A stretch of 35,255 nt of DNA from Erysipelotrichaceae bacterium. GTDB lineage: Bacteria; Bacillota_I; Bacilli_A; Erysipelotrichales; Erysipelotrichaceae. Both the position numbers and the translations under genes were made by a program. Below the pieces are notes generated by a model. That model searched no databases. It saw only the letters and a list, made by a program, of their open reading frames with translations, and was not told where the DNA came from. The stretch spans positions 1 through 35,255 of the forward strand of contig JAILBD010000030.1 in the NCBI GenBank assembly GCA_024681275.1, in the 5' to 3' direction. Below, in pieces: positions 15,034-22,208 of the stretch (positions are counted from its first letter, which is position 1; each line of letters begins with the position of its first letter).

Positions 15034-16374
15034 TTAATCCTCCTTCACATAACCCGTTCTGACATTGAGCTTATGGATCAGATCATTACACTTGCTCAGA
15101 ATGAACTGTTCATCAAAATTCTGTATCCTCTTGTTGCGGACCTTCAGCTCACCGGCGACAAAGACCGTATCCACCGCATGACCGGTACCGGCATAAAGCA
15201 GGTTGCCGATCCTGTGGTCTCTGTCCGTCAGAGACAGATCATCTTCCATGTTGACCAGCACCAGATCCGCCTGATAGCCCTCTTTGATCTCCCCGACATC
15301 CACATAACCCAGAGCCCTTGCGCCATTGATGGTCATCATCCGGAACGTCGTTCTGGCATCCATGACCGTCGGATCCAAGGTGATCGCCTTCTGCAGATAG
15401 GAACCGGCCTTTCCTTCACGGATCATATCCTTGGTCGCGCTGGACGCCTCTCCATCGCAGCCCATCGCCACCGGAATGCCTCTTTCCAGCATCTGCGCGA
15501 TCTTCGGGATGCCATCCGAGATCTTCATATTGGTATTCGGGCAGTGCACAGGGATGGCCCTGGTCCTGGCGATGATGTCAAGCTCGTGATCGGAAAGCCA
15601 GATCGAATGCGCCAGCAGGGTCTTCTCATCCAGGATGCCCAGATACTCCAAAGCCTCCGCTTCACCATTCAGCCCGTATTCCCTGGCCACCCGCTCTGTC
15701 TCCATCTTGCCCTCGCCCAGATGGGTGTGATAGATAAGACCTCTTTCATTCGCCCAGGCCTTGAGAGCCTTCGCCATCTCACCTGATACGGCTGGCAGAC
15801 CGGCGGGAGCGACTGAAGCCTTCATCAGTCCATGATTCCTGCCTTGTGTCTTGGCGTAGACCTCCTCGCTTCTTTTCAGGGCTTCATCGACAGAGATGAT
15901 CGGCGTGACCTCGTTCTCCGGAACATCCGTCGTCGAAATACCGAAAGTCGTGCGGATCCCGGCATCCTCGAAAGCCTGCAGGGTCGCATCCAGATGTTCA
16001 TAACCGCCCATCTCATTGATCGTCGTCGTGCCGAAACGCAGCGCTGAAAGACAGGAAAGCAGTGTCGCATAATAGTAGTCCTCATCGGTCATATCCTCTT
16101 CGAAGCGGAAGAGCCTGACCAGCCAGTCCGTGATCACCAGATCATCCAGAGGGCCCTTGATGAAAGTCTGATAGACATGGGAGTGGCAGTCCGTGAAACC
16201 CGGCAGTGCCAGCATGTTGTGGGCATCGATGACAGTCGCCCCCGGACACTCATCCTGGCCGATATGGTCGGCGATCTTTTTGAATCTGCCGCCTTCGATC
16301 AGGATATCCTTTGTCGCCGTGCTCAGATCATTCAGATCCCCGATATCCGCATTCCTGATAAGAAAATCACTCAT
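15034..16374 (-). CDS. ATZ/TRZ-type amidohydrolase (nucleoside or base deaminase)
   Basis: 446 residues, metal-dependent amidohydrolase of the SAH/MTA deaminase, SsnA and guanine-deaminase group. Metal and catalytic residues are visible: HSH 64-66, HTHLGE with His216/His218 and Glu221, AHS His256, and GCDGEASS with Asp307. In this family they bind one Zn or Fe and activate water to remove an amino group from a purine, pterin or triazine ring. The substrate cannot be assigned from sequence; the island suggests a nucleobase or modified nucleoside. The ATG at 16374 has AAGGAG 9 nt upstream, lies inside the end of the nitrilase gene (8-nt overlap) and begins at the conserved beta-strand; an upstream in-frame extension lacks support. 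Confidence 0.88.
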   Translation of the reverse strand: MSDFLIRNADIGDLNDLSTATKDILIEGGRFKKIADHIGQDECPGATVIDAHNMLALPGFTDCHSHVYQTFIKGPLDDLVITDWLVRLFRFEEDMTDEDYYYATLLSCLSALRFGTTTINEMGGYEHLDATLQAFEDAGIRTTFGISTTDVPENEVTPIISVDEALKRSEEVYAKTQGRNHGLMKASVAPAGLPAVSGEMAKALKAWANERGLIYHTHLGEGKMETERVAREYGLNGEAEALEYLGILDEKTLLAHSIWLSDHELDIIARTRAIPVHCPNTNMKISDGIPKIAQMLERGIPVAMGCDGEASSATKDMIREGKAGSYLQKAITLDPTVMDARTTFRMMTINGARALGYVDVGEIKEGYQADLVLVNMEDDLSLTDRDHRIGNLLYAGTGHAVDTVFVAGELKVRNKRIQNFDEQFILSKCNDLIHKLNVRTGYVKED

Positions 16375-17125
16375 AACGAAACTCTCCTTTGCAAAGATCT
16401 TTATAAGCAGCGGGATTCCTGTCCCGCATAAAATCCCTCTCATCGATCAGATCCATATCGATGCCGACATCTGCCATGCCCAGATGGTGCCTTTTCATCA
16501 GCAGTTCACGGCCATGCGGATCGTAGGCATAGATCATCGGGATCGGATCACAATGGTGGGTACAGCCGACGATGAAACAGCGGTTTTCGATCGCCCTGGC
16601 TCTGGCGATGGTCGTCCACTCATCGAACTGCTGCTCATGCCACATGCCCGTACCGACCGTATTGAAAAGGATCCTCGCCCCCTTGATCGCCTCTATCCTG
16701 GCCACTTCCGGAAAGTGGACCTCATAACACAGGACGATGCCGAGTTTTCCAAAAGGCGAATCACAGACTTCGATCCGATCTCCCTCCAATGCGCCATGGT
16801 CCCTGTCAGACTGGGTCAGGGCACTCTTGCAATGACTGAAGACGCATCCTCTTTGCGGATCGATGATCGAAGTGTACAAAGTCTTTTTCTCGCCCTGGTC
16901 CTCGTGACCCGCGATCAGCCACTTTCCATATCTTCCTGCCAACTCTTCCGCCTCCGGCAACCTCTGGCTTGGAAGGTATCCTTCCGGAAAGACCACGATA
17001 TCGCCGGAAGCTTCCTTCAGAAGTTCTTCCATCTGCCGGATCTCATCCGCACATCTTCTCTCAGCCTTGCCAAAGCCCTCACGGGGCAAGGGACAGCACA
17101 ATGTCACCCTGAACTGATCGATCAT
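16367..17125 (-). CDS. Carbon-nitrogen (nitrilase superfamily) hydrolase
   Basis: 252 residues. The Glu-Lys-Cys triad is intact: Glu48 in VVFPEGYLP, Lys100 in SHCKSALT, and Cys133 in GIVLCYEVHFPE. Such enzymes hydrolyse amides, N-carbamoyl compounds or ureido groups; true nitrile substrates are the exception. First gene of the run leading to the deaminase and phosphorylase trio, which suggests a role in breaking an amide or ureido side group of a nucleoside or base. That is inference only. The start at 17125 has an AGGA site 7-8 nt upstream; the frame is open for 28 more codons through the leader, but no other start has a binding site. Confidence 0.87.
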   Translation of the reverse strand: MIDQFRVTLCCPLPREGFGKAERRCADEIRQMEELLKEASGDIVVFPEGYLPSQRLPEAEELAGRYGKWLIAGHEDQGEKKTLYTSIIDPQRGCVFSHCKSALTQSDRDHGALEGDRIEVCDSPFGKLGIVLCYEVHFPEVARIEAIKGARILFNTVGTGMWHEQQFDEWTTIARARAIENRCFIVGCTHHCDPIPMIYAYDPHGRELLMKRHHLGMADVGIDMDLIDERDFMRDRNPAAYKDLCKGEFRYE

Positions 17126-17156
17126 ATTTTTTCCTCGCATCCTATAGTCAAAATGA

Positions 17157-17176
17157 GCCAGCTGATTAAAGCTGGC
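17157..17176 (-). promoter_or_regulatory. Hairpin in the leader of the nitrilase-phosphorylase operon
   Basis: Minus strand GCCAGCT, 6-nt loop, AGCTGGC: a 7-bp perfect stem about 30 nt before the start codon. It is followed by TCATTTTGACT, which is too T-poor for a strong terminator. It could be an attenuator, a protein-binding RNA hairpin or a DNA operator. Confidence 0.45.
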
Positions 17177-17247
17177 CAACTTGATTCGTTGATATGAATT
17201 CTCATTCACTCTTATACTTCTACAGAAGCAACTTTATTTCTGATTTC

Positions 17248-17276
17248 AATTTATCATGTTAAAAAAGTCCCGTCAA
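17248..17276 (-). promoter_or_regulatory. Promoter of the nitrilase-deaminase-phosphorylase operon
   Basis: Minus strand -35 TTGACG (17276-17271), 17-bp spacer, -10 TAAATT (17253-17248) with an upstream TG forming an extended -10 (TGATAAATT). Predicted +1 near 17241, giving a leader of about 116 nt. It is the best -35/spacing combination in the island. Confidence 0.6.
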
Positions 17277-17281
17277 TAATC

Positions 17282-17290
17282 TGCTATACT
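17282..17290 (+). promoter_or_regulatory. Extended -10 for the nucleoside hydrolase gene
   Basis: TGCTATACT on the plus strand; no clear -35. Predicted +1 near 17297 would give a very short leader beginning at the GAGGTG ribosome binding site, 11 nt before the ATG. It lies back-to-back with the minus-strand promoter 5 nt away. Confidence 0.45.
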
Positions 17291-17307
17291 GAAAACGAGG
17301 TGAACCT

Positions 17308-18294
17308 ATGGACAAGAAAAAAGTGATATTCGACTGCGATATCGGCTGCGATGATGCGGTCGCTCTGATCGCCTTGCTGACAAGCGAAAAGATCGATGTA
17401 CAGGCGATCACCTGTGTCAGAGGAAACATCCCTGTCGATGACGTCGTCAACAATGCCCTGAAAGTCGCGCATCTCTGCGGCAAAGAAACGCCGGTATACA
17501 AAGGCTGCAGCCTGCCTATGGTCAAAGACCTGATCAAAGGAAGGGAATACAACACGCTGATGCAGACGATCCACGTCGAAGTCGACGGCAAAGAGATCCT
17601 GATCCACGACAAAGACTTCCCTCTGCCGATGCCGGAAAGAAAAGCCGAAACCAAACACGCCTGCACCTATCTGATCGAAACACTGAAAAACAGTTCAGAA
17701 AAGATCGACATCTGCGCCGTGGGACCATTGACCAACATCGCCATGGCCTTAAGGCTTGAGCCATCCATCATCGAGAACATCGGCACGATCTACATCATGG
17801 GCGGAGGCCTCTACATCGGCAACCGCACCCCGCTGGCAGAAGCCAATTTCTACGACGACGCCGAAGCAGCCGAGATCGTCCTGACATCCGGTGCCAAGTG
17901 TCTCGTTTGCCCGATCGAAGCCTGTGAAGACGGTGCCAGATATACGCTCGAAGACATCGCCAGGATCGGAAAACTGAACAGTCCGATCGCATCCTTCATC
18001 GAAGAAGAACTGCATGGATACATCGAAAGATGCACGATCCTCTTTGGCGGAGATCCGGATTCCTGCTGCATCTACGACTACGCAGCCGTTGCGCCGCTCA
18101 TCGACGAAAGCGTCATCCTGGAAAAAAGAAAAGACATCGTACATGTCGACATCTCAGGAGGCATGGCCGACGGTCAGATGGTGATCGACCGCCGGGGAAT
18201 GTTCAATGACAACACCAAAATCGAAGTCATATACCGCATGGACGCTGAAAAGATCCATCAGCTCCTGATCGACCAGCTTGAAGCGAGGCATTAG
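17308..18294 (+). CDS. Inosine/uridine-preferring nucleoside hydrolase family protein
   Basis: 328 residues, about the family's usual length. The N-terminal calcium cluster is DCDIGCDDA with Asp9, Asp11, Asp15 and Asp16 (usual form DTDPGxDDA). GPLTN 139-143, MGGG 154-157 and AEANFYDDAEAA (about 167-178, Asn170) form the ribose pocket, and Asp257 in IYDYAAVA supplies the last calcium ligand. The residue before Asp257 is Tyr256; the characterised CfuNH/RihB-type enzymes have His there, used to protonate the leaving base. It hydrolyses nucleosides to base and free ribose if active. It is transcribed divergently from the phosphorylase operon and preceded by GAGGTG 5-6 nt before the ATG. A terminator overlaps its stop codon. 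Confidence 0.88.
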   Translation: MDKKKVIFDCDIGCDDAVALIALLTSEKIDVQAITCVRGNIPVDDVVNNALKVAHLCGKETPVYKGCSLPMVKDLIKGREYNTLMQTIHVEVDGKEILIHDKDFPLPMPERKAETKHACTYLIETLKNSSEKIDICAVGPLTNIAMALRLEPSIIENIGTIYIMGGGLYIGNRTPLAEANFYDDAEAAEIVLTSGAKCLVCPIEACEDGARYTLEDIARIGKLNSPIASFIEEELHGYIERCTILFGGDPDSCCIYDYAAVAPLIDESVILEKRKDIVHVDISGGMADGQMVIDRRGMFNDNTKIEVIYRMDAEKIHQLLIDQLEARH

Positions 18295-18306
18295 ACCTCG
18301 CTTTTT
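18282..18306 (+). terminator. Terminator of the nucleoside hydrolase gene
   Basis: AGCGAGG, 7-nt loop, CCTCGCT then TTTTC on the plus strand. The TAG stop codon lies inside the loop. Confidence 0.8.
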
Positions 18307-18311
18307 CATTT

Positions 18312-18339
18312 CCAAAAAATGCTGCAGATCATCTGCCGC
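18312..18339 (-). terminator. Terminator of the FucI-like/cdd/udp operon
   Basis: Minus strand stem GCAGA / TCTGC (loop TGA), extended by a GC pair across one mismatch, then GCATTTTTTGG with a run of six T. It lies 15 nt beyond the udp stop and converges with the plus-strand terminator. Confidence 0.6.
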
Positions 18340-18353
18340 ACTTTTTATGATGT

Positions 18354-19100
18354 CTATCCTCTCTTCTTGTCCTCTTCGATCAAGATCTTCAGCGCTTCGC
18401 AAGCTGTTTCCACAGACTTTTCCATCTCCGTGAAAGCCATGATCGCTCCGGCCCGGCAGCGCCGGATGGAACTGATGACGAACAGCGCGGCGCATTCCAT
18501 CTCCGAAGACACGACATGCCCCCTTCTCCAGGCTTCCCAGCGCTCACGCAAGCGTCCCTCTGCCGGCATGGTCTCAGGAGAATGCTGACCATAGAAGGAA
18601 TCCTTGGACTGCGTGATGCCTTCCAGGAAATTGTAACCGAGTTTTTCAGCCGCCTCAGCCAGGGCAGCCGTCACATGCCGATCGGCGACAGCCGGATATT
18701 CGATCGGAATATAGTGGATGGTCGTGCCCTCGTCCCTGACAGCCGCATTGTTGATGACTCCATCCAGGCTCTCATCATACGACTCATCGCAGACCCTTCC
18801 GGCCGTACCGACTCTGATGAAGGTATCGGCGCCGCACTTGATCAGCTCCTCAAGGGCGATCGCCGTCGAAGGACAGCCCATGCCTGTCGAAGTGACCGAT
18901 ACTTTCGCCCCGTTGAGATAGCCGGTCCAGGTCTTGTGTTCGCGGTTGTGAGCCACAAGCTTGGCATCATCAAAATAGGAAGCGATCAGATCTGTTCTGA
19001 ACGGATCCCCCGGCAGCAGGACATAGCGTCCCACATCGCCGGGCCTTATCTGGGTGTGATACTGCAGTTCAGCCTGCTTATCGAATACGTGCCTGGTCAT
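18354..19100 (-). CDS. udp: Uridine phosphorylase
   Basis: 248 residues with all canonical Udp motifs: LPGDPFR 29-35, STGMGCPS 71-78, IRVGTAG 95-101, and ribose-contacting Glu200-Met201-Glu202 in SSEMECAALF. It catalyses uridine plus phosphate to uracil plus ribose-1-phosphate. This gives an internal reference for the three divergent paralogues at 12.6-15.0 kb. The ATG overlaps the cytidine deaminase stop (ATGA), so cytidine to uridine to uracil are consecutive steps from one mRNA. Last gene of the operon. Confidence 0.93.
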   Translation of the reverse strand: MTRHVFDKQAELQYHTQIRPGDVGRYVLLPGDPFRTDLIASYFDDAKLVAHNREHKTWTGYLNGAKVSVTSTGMGCPSTAIALEELIKCGADTFIRVGTAGRVCDESYDESLDGVINNAAVRDEGTTIHYIPIEYPAVADRHVTAALAEAAEKLGYNFLEGITQSKDSFYGQHSPETMPAEGRLRERWEAWRRGHVVSSEMECAALFVISSIRRCRAGAIMAFTEMEKSVETACEALKILIEEDKKRG

Positions 19101-19531
19101 ACCTTGAAACCGTAACCGTCATTCTCCTCGACGATATAGTTGCACTCAGGCAGCATCTCCCGCAGAGTGAATTCATGGTACTCATTTTCCGACTTTGCGC
19201 ATATGATCCTGAATTCATCCGGCTTGCAGAATTCGGACATGACCTGCCGGCATACACCGCAAGGCGTGCAGTATCCTTCAGAGCCCCTTTGCGCATCGCC
19301 GGCAACGATGGCGATCTTCTCAAAATCATATTCGCCTTCCGAGACCGCCTTAAAGAAAGCCGTTCTCTCCGCACAGACCGTGGCAGAGAAGCCGCTGTTC
19401 TCGATATTGCAGCCCTTGTATATCTTCCCATTCTTGCACAGCAAAGCAGCTCCCACTTTCCAGTTGGAATAAGGGGCATAAGCTGCTTCCCTGGCTTCAA
19501 AAGCAAGTCTGATCAGTTCTTCATTCGACAT
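19097..19531 (-). CDS. cdd: Cytidine deaminase
   Basis: 144 residues, the short tetrameric type. Zinc site: Cys53-Ala-Glu55 (TVCAERTAFF, Glu55 is the proton shuttle) and Cys91/Cys94 in TPCGVCRQ. The CNIENSGFSATVCAE block (41-55) binds ribose. It deaminates cytidine and deoxycytidine to uridine and deoxyuridine, feeding the phosphorylase encoded immediately downstream. The start at 19531 is fixed by AGGAGGAG 5-6 nt upstream, located across the stop of the FucI-like gene; the open frame runs seven codons further without a site. Confidence 0.95.
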   Translation of the reverse strand: MSNEELIRLAFEAREAAYAPYSNWKVGAALLCKNGKIYKGCNIENSGFSATVCAERTAFFKAVSEGEYDFEKIAIVAGDAQRGSEGYCTPCGVCRQVMSEFCKPDEFRIICAKSENEYHEFTLREMLPECNYIVEENDGYGFKV

Positions 19532-19542
19532 CGTTTCTCCTC

Positions 19543-20736
19543 CTAGATCCACTTGAAGAATTCATCTACCAGATCTGAATAATCTCCCTCGACGATCAGA
19601 TGGTGGTTGCCGATCGATTCCCTCAGGAAATACGTGACCGGCTTATCCATCTTGAGCTCGATCTGGGTACGGCAGAGATTGTATTCGGTCAGGTTCCTGT
19701 GCAGTTCCGCCCTGCTGACGAAATACTCATCCATCAGGCCGTCGCACTTGAAGACCGTAGCCGGACCGACCTGCAGTTTTCCTCTGAACGCGACACCCAG
19801 CTGCGATTCGAAGTGCGTCATGATCTCGAATTCTTTCGGCATATTGATCGGCAATGTGCAGTGCGCAAAGATGATCTCATTCTCATCCGTGTTGATGCGG
19901 CTCGGATTCGCCATGAAGACCGGCTTCCCGGAAAGCTCGCCCAGTACTGCCATAGAGATCAGTGCCGGTACATCGCCTTCACAAGAGGCATAGATGCCCT
20001 CGGCATTCAGGATGGCCAAAGCAGAACAGCCTGTTGAATGGACGGTATCCAGCAGATCGAAACATCTGACGGTCAGACCATCGAGCTCATACTTGTCGAC
20101 GATCCTTCTCAAAGCACCATAAATGTACAGCGCCTCCTCGATCTCCTTTTCATCATAGCCCTTCGATTTGATCAGCTCCGTATACGGATTATCGACATAT
20201 TCCTTTCTGGCGATCTCCTCAAAGAACTCTTCCATGCTGACATCGACGATCTCGATATGATTGTATTCTTTGGACCTCTTCGCATCGACATCTGAAGAGA
20301 TGAGCCAGTCGGAAGGATGTCCGACTCTTGCGATCCTGAAACCATCGAGCCTCTTCTTTGCCTTGAAGACCTGAGCCAGATCCTTCAGACGGGAAGCGAC
20401 GAACTCATCGCTGCCGTGAATGATCTCGCCCGGAAGATCGTTCTGTCTGAGATAAGAAAGGATCTCCATCGAAGCAGCCAGCGAATTGTTGGCACCAGTC
20501 GTCAGCAGGAAATAAGGCTTCGGAAGCTTATCCATGTCTTTCAGGAAGATGCCCTCAGTGCCGCCTCCGCCGATAAAATCAACGACCATATCATACTCAT
20601 CGATATGTTCAACATCCGTGACCTCAAATTCGAAACCGGTCCTCTCGCTCAGCTTCTTCAGCCAAGGAAAATTATTCTCGTTAGCGATCTGCGCAGCAGC
20701 CGTTGACGAAACGACATAGTATACACCTATCTTCAT
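19543..20736 (-). CDS. L-fucose/arabinose-isomerase-like protein (COG2407 type)
   Basis: 397 residues. It has the layout of L-fucose isomerase-like proteins: a Rossmann-like N-terminal half, then CEGDVPAL (252-259, candidate metal ligands Glu253 and Asp255), a substrate-loop region with CDGLMDEYFVSRAE (about 331-344) and a C-terminal ESIGNHHLIVEGDY (373-386) whose His residues match the family's last metal/catalytic His. It is shorter than true FucI (about 590). Such enzymes interconvert aldoses and ketoses using Mn. In this operon with cytidine deaminase and uridine phosphorylase a pentose substrate is plausible, for example ribose freed by the hydrolase. That is inference. AAGGAG lies rather far (13 nt) from the ATG. 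Confidence 0.75.
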   Translation of the reverse strand: MKIGVYYVVSSTAAAQIANENNFPWLKKLSERTGFEFEVTDVEHIDEYDMVVDFIGGGGTEGIFLKDMDKLPKPYFLLTTGANNSLAASMEILSYLRQNDLPGEIIHGSDEFVASRLKDLAQVFKAKKRLDGFRIARVGHPSDWLISSDVDAKRSKEYNHIEIVDVSMEEFFEEIARKEYVDNPYTELIKSKGYDEKEIEEALYIYGALRRIVDKYELDGLTVRCFDLLDTVHSTGCSALAILNAEGIYASCEGDVPALISMAVLGELSGKPVFMANPSRINTDENEIIFAHCTLPINMPKEFEIMTHFESQLGVAFRGKLQVGPATVFKCDGLMDEYFVSRAELHRNLTEYNLCRTQIELKMDKPVTYFLRESIGNHHLIVEGDYSDLVDEFFKWI

Positions 20737-20763
20737 ATTATCTGTAAGTCTCCTTATACTTTC

Positions 20764-20772
20764 ATTTTAGCA
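20764..20772 (-). promoter_or_regulatory. Extended -10 for the FucI-like/cdd/udp operon
   Basis: Minus strand TGCTAAAAT (20772-20764), with a possible TTGTAA -35 at a long 19-bp spacing. Predicted +1 near 20757 gives a 20-nt leader containing the AAGGAG site. It physically overlaps the -35 of the divergent MFS promoter. Confidence 0.5.
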
Positions 20773-20795
20773 GAATCTTCATTTTGTATTACAAT
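20767..20795 (+). promoter_or_regulatory. Promoter of the sugar-type MFS gene
   Basis: Plus strand -35 TTAGCA (20767-20772), 17-bp spacer, -10 TACAAT (20790-20795). Predicted +1 near 20802, leader 17 nt. It overlaps the oppositely oriented -10 at 20764-20772. Confidence 0.5.
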
Positions 20796-20818
20796 AAGAA
20801 TAAATAAAGGGGACACCT

Positions 20819-22153
20819 ATGAAACTCAATCTGAAACGCACTTTCATCGTCGGACTGGCTTTTTTATCGATCTGCGCATTCTGGCAGATGTACGACAACG
20901 TCGTTCCGCTGATCCTGACGAACACATTTCACCTCAACGAGACCTATTCCGGCGCCATCATGGCCGCCGATAATGTACTGGCTCTCATCATGCTGCCGCT
21001 GTTCGGTTCCCTCTCCGACAAGACCGACACGAAGATCGGCAAAAGGATGCCGTTCATCATCTTCGGGACCGGCCTGGCCGTGATCCTGATGAACATCCTT
21101 CCGATCCTGGACAATTCCTACTATCAGGAAGCGAGTTCCTTCAAAGTCATATCCTTCGTCGTCGTGCTGGGCCTGCTGCTGATCGCGATGGGCACCTACC
21201 GCTCACCGGCCGTTGCCCTGATGCCGGATGTCACACCAAAACCGCTGCGTTCCAAAGCCAATGCCATCATCAACCTGATGGGAGCAGTCGGCGGCATCAT
21301 CTATCTGGCGATCGCTGCCATCCTCTATCCCAACTCAAAGACCATCGGCCTTGACCACGTCAACTATCAGATCCTCTTCATCGTGGTCTCCGCCATCATG
21401 TTCGTATCGGTAGGCCTGCTCTATCTGATCATCAAGGAGCCGAAGCTCGTTGCCGAAAACAAGGCTCTGGAAGAGCAGCATCCGGAATGGAACCTGGCTG
21501 AAGATGACGGTTCAGGAAACGAAAAACTTCCTGCCGACGTCAAGAAGTCACTGGCATTCCTGCTGGCATCGATCGCCCTGTGGTTCACCGGCTACAACGC
21601 CGTGACCACCTGGTTCACCACCTATGTCTCAGTCGTCATGGGACAGGGCCTGGGCGGAGCCTCCACCTGTCTGCTGGTCGCGACAGCCGGAGCGATCGTC
21701 TCCTACATTCCGATCGGCAATATCGCCTCAAAGATCGGACGCAAAAAGACCATCATGGGCGGCATCGTCCTTCTATCCGTGATGTTCTTCCTGGGCTTCA
21801 TCCTGACATCGATATTCGACAAGATCAACGTGATCATGTACATCTCCTTTGCTCTGGTCGGACTGGCATGGGCAGCCATCAACGTCAACTCCCTGCCGAT
21901 GGTCGTCGAAATGTGCAAAGGCTCGGACATCGGCAAGTTCACCGGCTACTACTACACGGCATCCATGGCCGCTCAGATCATCACCCCGATCCTGGCCGGT
22001 ACGCTGATGAGACTGGTCACCTACAAGATCCTCTTCATCTACGCCGCCTTCTTCGTCCTTCTCTCCTTCGTGACGATGACGCAGGTCACGCACGGCGACC
22101 AGAAAGTCGAAGCGAAAAAAGGCCTGGAAGCCTACGAAGACATGGACGACTGA
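20819..22153 (+). CDS. MFS transporter, SLC45/sugar-symporter-like
   Basis: 444 residues, about twelve hydrophobic segments. Between TM2 and TM3 is LFGSLSDKTDTKIGKRMPFI, and between TM4 and TM5 GTYRSPAVALMPDVTPKPLRSKANAIINLMG. Both are characteristic of the sucrose/maltose-proton symporter (SLC45, GPH-related) group, where the RxPxxxLMPD block lines the sugar path. It should be a proton-coupled importer for a sugar or glycoside; in this island a nucleoside or released pentose is possible. The ATG has AAGGGGAC about 6 nt upstream. It is divergent from the isomerase/deaminase/phosphorylase operon through overlapping promoters and ends at a bidirectional terminator. Confidence 0.87.
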   Translation: MKLNLKRTFIVGLAFLSICAFWQMYDNVVPLILTNTFHLNETYSGAIMAADNVLALIMLPLFGSLSDKTDTKIGKRMPFIIFGTGLAVILMNILPILDNSYYQEASSFKVISFVVVLGLLLIAMGTYRSPAVALMPDVTPKPLRSKANAIINLMGAVGGIIYLAIAAILYPNSKTIGLDHVNYQILFIVVSAIMFVSVGLLYLIIKEPKLVAENKALEEQHPEWNLAEDDGSGNEKLPADVKKSLAFLLASIALWFTGYNAVTTWFTTYVSVVMGQGLGGASTCLLVATAGAIVSYIPIGNIASKIGRKKTIMGGIVLLSVMFFLGFILTSIFDKINVIMYISFALVGLAWAAINVNSLPMVVEMCKGSDIGKFTGYYYTASMAAQIITPILAGTLMRLVTYKILFIYAAFFVLLSFVTMTQVTHGDQKVEAKKGLEAYEDMDD

Positions 22154-22173
22154 AACAAAATAAGACAATAAGT

Positions 22174-22208
22174 AAAAAATGCACTTCATCATGTGAAGTG
22201 CATTTTTC
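22174..22208. terminator. Bidirectional terminator between MFS gene and pyk
   Basis: A 14-bp perfect inverted repeat (22175-22188 with 22194-22207), core ATGCACTTCA / TGAAGTGCAT, loop TCATG. A-runs and T-runs lie on both sides, so it works for the plus-strand MFS gene and the minus-strand pyk gene. Confidence 0.85.
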
